From Oscillospiraceae bacterium (GTDB taxonomy: Bacteria; Bacillota; Clostridia; Oscillospirales; Acutalibacteraceae), in the NCBI GenBank assembly GCA_003517915.1, contig DOZQ01000150.1:1-6762 (forward strand): DNA of 6,762 nucleotides. Reading direction: 5' to 3'. Both the position numbers and the translations under genes were made by a program. Within the stretch, counting starts at the first letter, position 1, and every line of letters starts with the position of its first letter. The notes under the pieces are model-generated. The model did no database searches. It was not told the DNA's origin and saw only the letters and a list, made by a program, of their open reading frames with translations. Shown piece by piece: positions 4,847-6,762 of this stretch.

Positions 4847-6415
4847 TCATAGCATAATTATGAATATATACATAGCCGAGGAAAGAACAGCAAATACGGT
4901 AGTCAGCACGTACATTACACGGGACGCCGTTTTTAACGGCGTAGAGCGCGCGCCTTTTGCCTGCTTTAAAAACAACCCTGTAAAAATCGCGCCCATCAAA
5001 ATCAGCGGTACCGCATAGCGGATGTTTTCGGTGCAGGTGTGGGGATGGGTAAAGCAAAACACATAATAAAGTATAAAATATATGCCGTAAATAATAACAA
5101 AAAACTTTTTTTGCAAGGAGTTTATCACGCCGGTTTTTTTAATCAGCATGTAGATCATCACGGCTAAGGCGCAGACCGCCAGCAGAGTTCCTATCCAAAA
5201 AAGCGGTTTCGCTACAAAGTCCAGACTCTGGTAGTTACCCTCGTCAAACATGGCGGTTTTCAAAAGGCCTATCGTGGGGTTAAACTCATAATATTTTCCG
5301 CCGTAAAACTCAAACTGGTGATAAACACTTTCAAACTGGAACGCGTCGAAATTAAACAGCCGGTTCCATACCGAATGATATCCCACATACTGCGCGCTGT
5401 CGGAACCGATCAGGGGAACATAAGACGGCGGTACGCCGTGGGTAATATAATTGCGCACTTCCCACCATATTCCAAGCGGCACACAAACGGCGCCGAACGC
5501 GCAAAACTGTCTGAAAAGCGACCCGCGTTCTTGTCTTTCGCGTATAAACATTATAAGAAACATAGCCGCCACAGCCGGCGCTACCATCCAGACCGAAAGC
5601 TTTGTCATCATTCCCAGCCCGATGCACAGTGCTAGCAACAGAATATTCCGGTAACTTCGGTTCTCCATCCAATTAAGCGCGGCAAGAATTGCGCCGAATG
5701 TAAAGGTTACGGATAAAACATCGTTATTCATACTGGCGGCCAAAATAAAAAATGTCGGATGAAAAGCGATAATCGCAAACGCGGCTATCATCGCTTTTCC
5801 ACTGATTTTTAATACCTTAAAAATTTTATATGCCAACACCATACAGGCCGTGGAATAAAACAGGGTCAAAAATCTTATTCCCTTTGCGGCGGTCTCAAGT
5901 GACGCGCCGAGAATCATTTGCAGTTTCATCCAAAGCGCCGCCAATATATGGTGAAGCGGAGGATGATAAAATTGATCTATCTCGCGGACATCCCCCTGCG
6001 GCAGCGAACCGTTTTCGAGCAAATGTCCTATATAACCAAGATGGCCGTTCCCGCTCTGAAAAGAGCCTATGTCATGCTGTCGACCAGCCGCGTTAACAAC
6101 AAGACGTAAGGCAAAGCCAAGCAAAAACAACAATAATATTATGTTTTTATCAGTAAAGGCTTTGGTTTTGGCCAAATAAAAACATAATGCCGTCAGAGCG
6201 GCCGCAAAGATTATTCCCAAAACGGCAAATAAGAATATGTATCTGCGCCACTCGATATTTCCCTGCGTAACAGTCAAAAACATGACATAAGATATGAGAC
6301 AGAGCAGCGCCGACGAAATAAACGGATGCCCCGTAAACGACGCTAAAAAAGTTTTTATTAAGCCGCCCTGGCTGTCCGGGTTATTCGGCGTTTTTAAACC
6401 GGTATCCGTGTTCAT
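4847..6415 (-). CDS. Polytopic membrane glycosyltransferase, PMT/GT39-like (GT-C fold)
   Basis: Integral membrane protein of 522 residues with roughly ten or more hydrophobic segments, for example about 36-50, 60-80, 92-107, 208-227, 236-248 and the final 500-522. It resembles the PMT_2/GT39-GT83 family, which transfers a sugar from a polyprenyl-phosphate carrier to a protein, lipid or polymer on the outer face. The first large outer loop contains RQHD (Asp115 is the likely catalytic acidic residue) and QFYHPPLHH (150-156), a hallmark YHPP motif; FHP (218-220) and SMNNDVLS (230-232 NND) also fit the family. Start: ATG at 6415 with GGGAGG five bases upstream, inside the end of the preceding gene; the gap between the two genes is 2 bp, so they are one operon. 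Acceptor and donor sugar cannot be told from the sequence. Confidence 0.85.
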   Translation of the reverse strand: MNTDTGLKTPNNPDSQGGLIKTFLASFTGHPFISSALLCLISYVMFLTVTQGNIEWRRYIFLFAVLGIIFAAALTALCFYLAKTKAFTDKNIILLLFLLGFALRLVVNAAGRQHDIGSFQSGNGHLGYIGHLLENGSLPQGDVREIDQFYHPPLHHILAALWMKLQMILGASLETAAKGIRFLTLFYSTACMVLAYKIFKVLKISGKAMIAAFAIIAFHPTFFILAASMNNDVLSVTFTFGAILAALNWMENRSYRNILLLALCIGLGMMTKLSVWMVAPAVAAMFLIMFIRERQERGSLFRQFCAFGAVCVPLGIWWEVRNYITHGVPPSYVPLIGSDSAQYVGYHSVWNRLFNFDAFQFESVYHQFEFYGGKYYEFNPTIGLLKTAMFDEGNYQSLDFVAKPLFWIGTLLAVCALAVMIYMLIKKTGVINSLQKKFFVIIYGIYFILYYVFCFTHPHTCTENIRYAVPLILMGAIFTGLFLKQAKGARSTPLKTASRVMYVLTTVFAVLSSAMYIFIIML

Positions 6416-6417
6416 AG

Positions 6418-6762
6418 CTACCTCCCTTGTCCATCTTTTTCCTCGTGGTATTCCTTTTCAGTGTTGATATTCCAAATCGCGTTTTTGTCTTTTCCGCCGT
6501 TTAAAATACATCCGGCCGCGCGTATGGCGGTAAGCATGGAATGATCCATGTTATTATAATGGTGCTGGCCGTTGCGTCCGACACAGTATAAATTGCCGAA
6601 GGTATTTAAATAATCGGTAAGCTCACCCATTTGTGAATATGTATCAAAATATGCGGGATATGCTTTTTTGATTTTTTCCCGGTGGGAGTCAAGCACGTCC
6701 GCTGACTCAATAATTCCCATTTTCTCAAGCTCGCCGGCGGCAAACCGCACACATTCATCCTC
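6418..6762 (-). CDS. FAD-dependent oxidoreductase, UDP-galactopyranose-mutase-like (C-terminal part only)
   Basis: Partial gene: the frame stays open to the window end, and only the last 114 residues are visible. The key segment LYCVGRNGQHHYNNMDHSM matches the C-terminal FAD-contacting motif (GR.G...Y.N.D..M) of UDP-galactopyranose mutase and related NAD(P)/FAD-dependent oxidoreductases (amine-oxidase/protoporphyrinogen-oxidase-like fold). The following IWNINTEKEYHEE is like the tail of oxidoreductases found beside surface-glycan glycosyltransferases. A GTG at 6750 is an internal codon, not a start. It is followed after 2 bp by the membrane glycosyltransferase gene, so it probably provides or modifies a sugar or polyprenyl intermediate for it. 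The N-terminal Rossmann motif lies outside the window, so the exact enzyme is not assignable. Confidence 0.75.
   Translation of the reverse strand, partial: EDECVRFAAGELEKMGIIESADVLDSHREKIKKAYPAYFDTYSQMGELTDYLNTFGNLYCVGRNGQHHYNNMDHSMLTAIRAAGCILNGGKDKNAIWNINTEKEYHEEKDGQGR

Noticed and set aside
5318..6109. Several open frames antisense to or overlapping the glycosyltransferase gene
   Set aside because: They are frame shadows of a long membrane-protein gene and have no ribosome sites or domain features.

Overview
The window looks like a chromosomal segment from a low-to-mid GC Firmicute of the class Clostridia, perhaps Oscillospiraceae/Ruminococcaceae-like. The basis is strong AGGAGG-type ribosome binding sites, sigma-A type promoters, a DivIVA-domain protein, an ER-type (SipW) signal peptidase with its TasA-like substrate, and a LytTR response regulator. 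The genus cannot be named from the sequence alone.

Layout. Positions 1-160 hold two copies of a 47-bp repeat. Positions 165-3288, all on the minus strand and read right to left, hold an orphan LytTR response regulator (2578-3288), an acidic protein ending in a DivIVA-type domain (1887-2399), a SipW-type signal peptidase overlapping it by one base (1258-1887), and a secreted TasA/CalY/BsaA-like matrix protein (165-1076). The regulator has a near-perfect sigma-A promoter and a leader of about 175 nt. The downstream genes have their own promoter, with a good -10 and a poor -35. It is preceded by a 21-bp-period direct repeat that looks like a LytTR-type operator. A divergent plus-strand gene (3648-4565) encodes an HTH-WYL transcriptional regulator. 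It converges on a minus-strand pair: a polytopic PMT/GT39-like membrane glycosyltransferase (4847-6415) and, just upstream, the C-terminal part of an FAD-dependent oxidoreductase of the UDP-galactopyranose-mutase-like group (6418-6762, cut by the window end). Between the convergent genes lies a 168-bp MITE-like element with 27-bp imperfect terminal inverted repeats (4571-4738), directly abutting an 18-bp perfect hairpin that probably terminates the glycosyltransferase transcript.

How the genes may work together. The LytTR regulator probably switches on the DivIVA/SipW/matrix-protein operon. SipW would process the SipW-type signal peptide of the matrix protein at the membrane. The DivIVA-type protein is the unusual member: it keeps the FRGYD membrane-contact motif but carries it at the C-terminus, behind an acidic tail with two further copies of the DivIVA helix motif. 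I infer a possible role in placing secretion or assembly of the matrix fibre at curved membrane (septum or poles). The glycosyltransferase and FAD enzyme form a separate surface-glycan operon.
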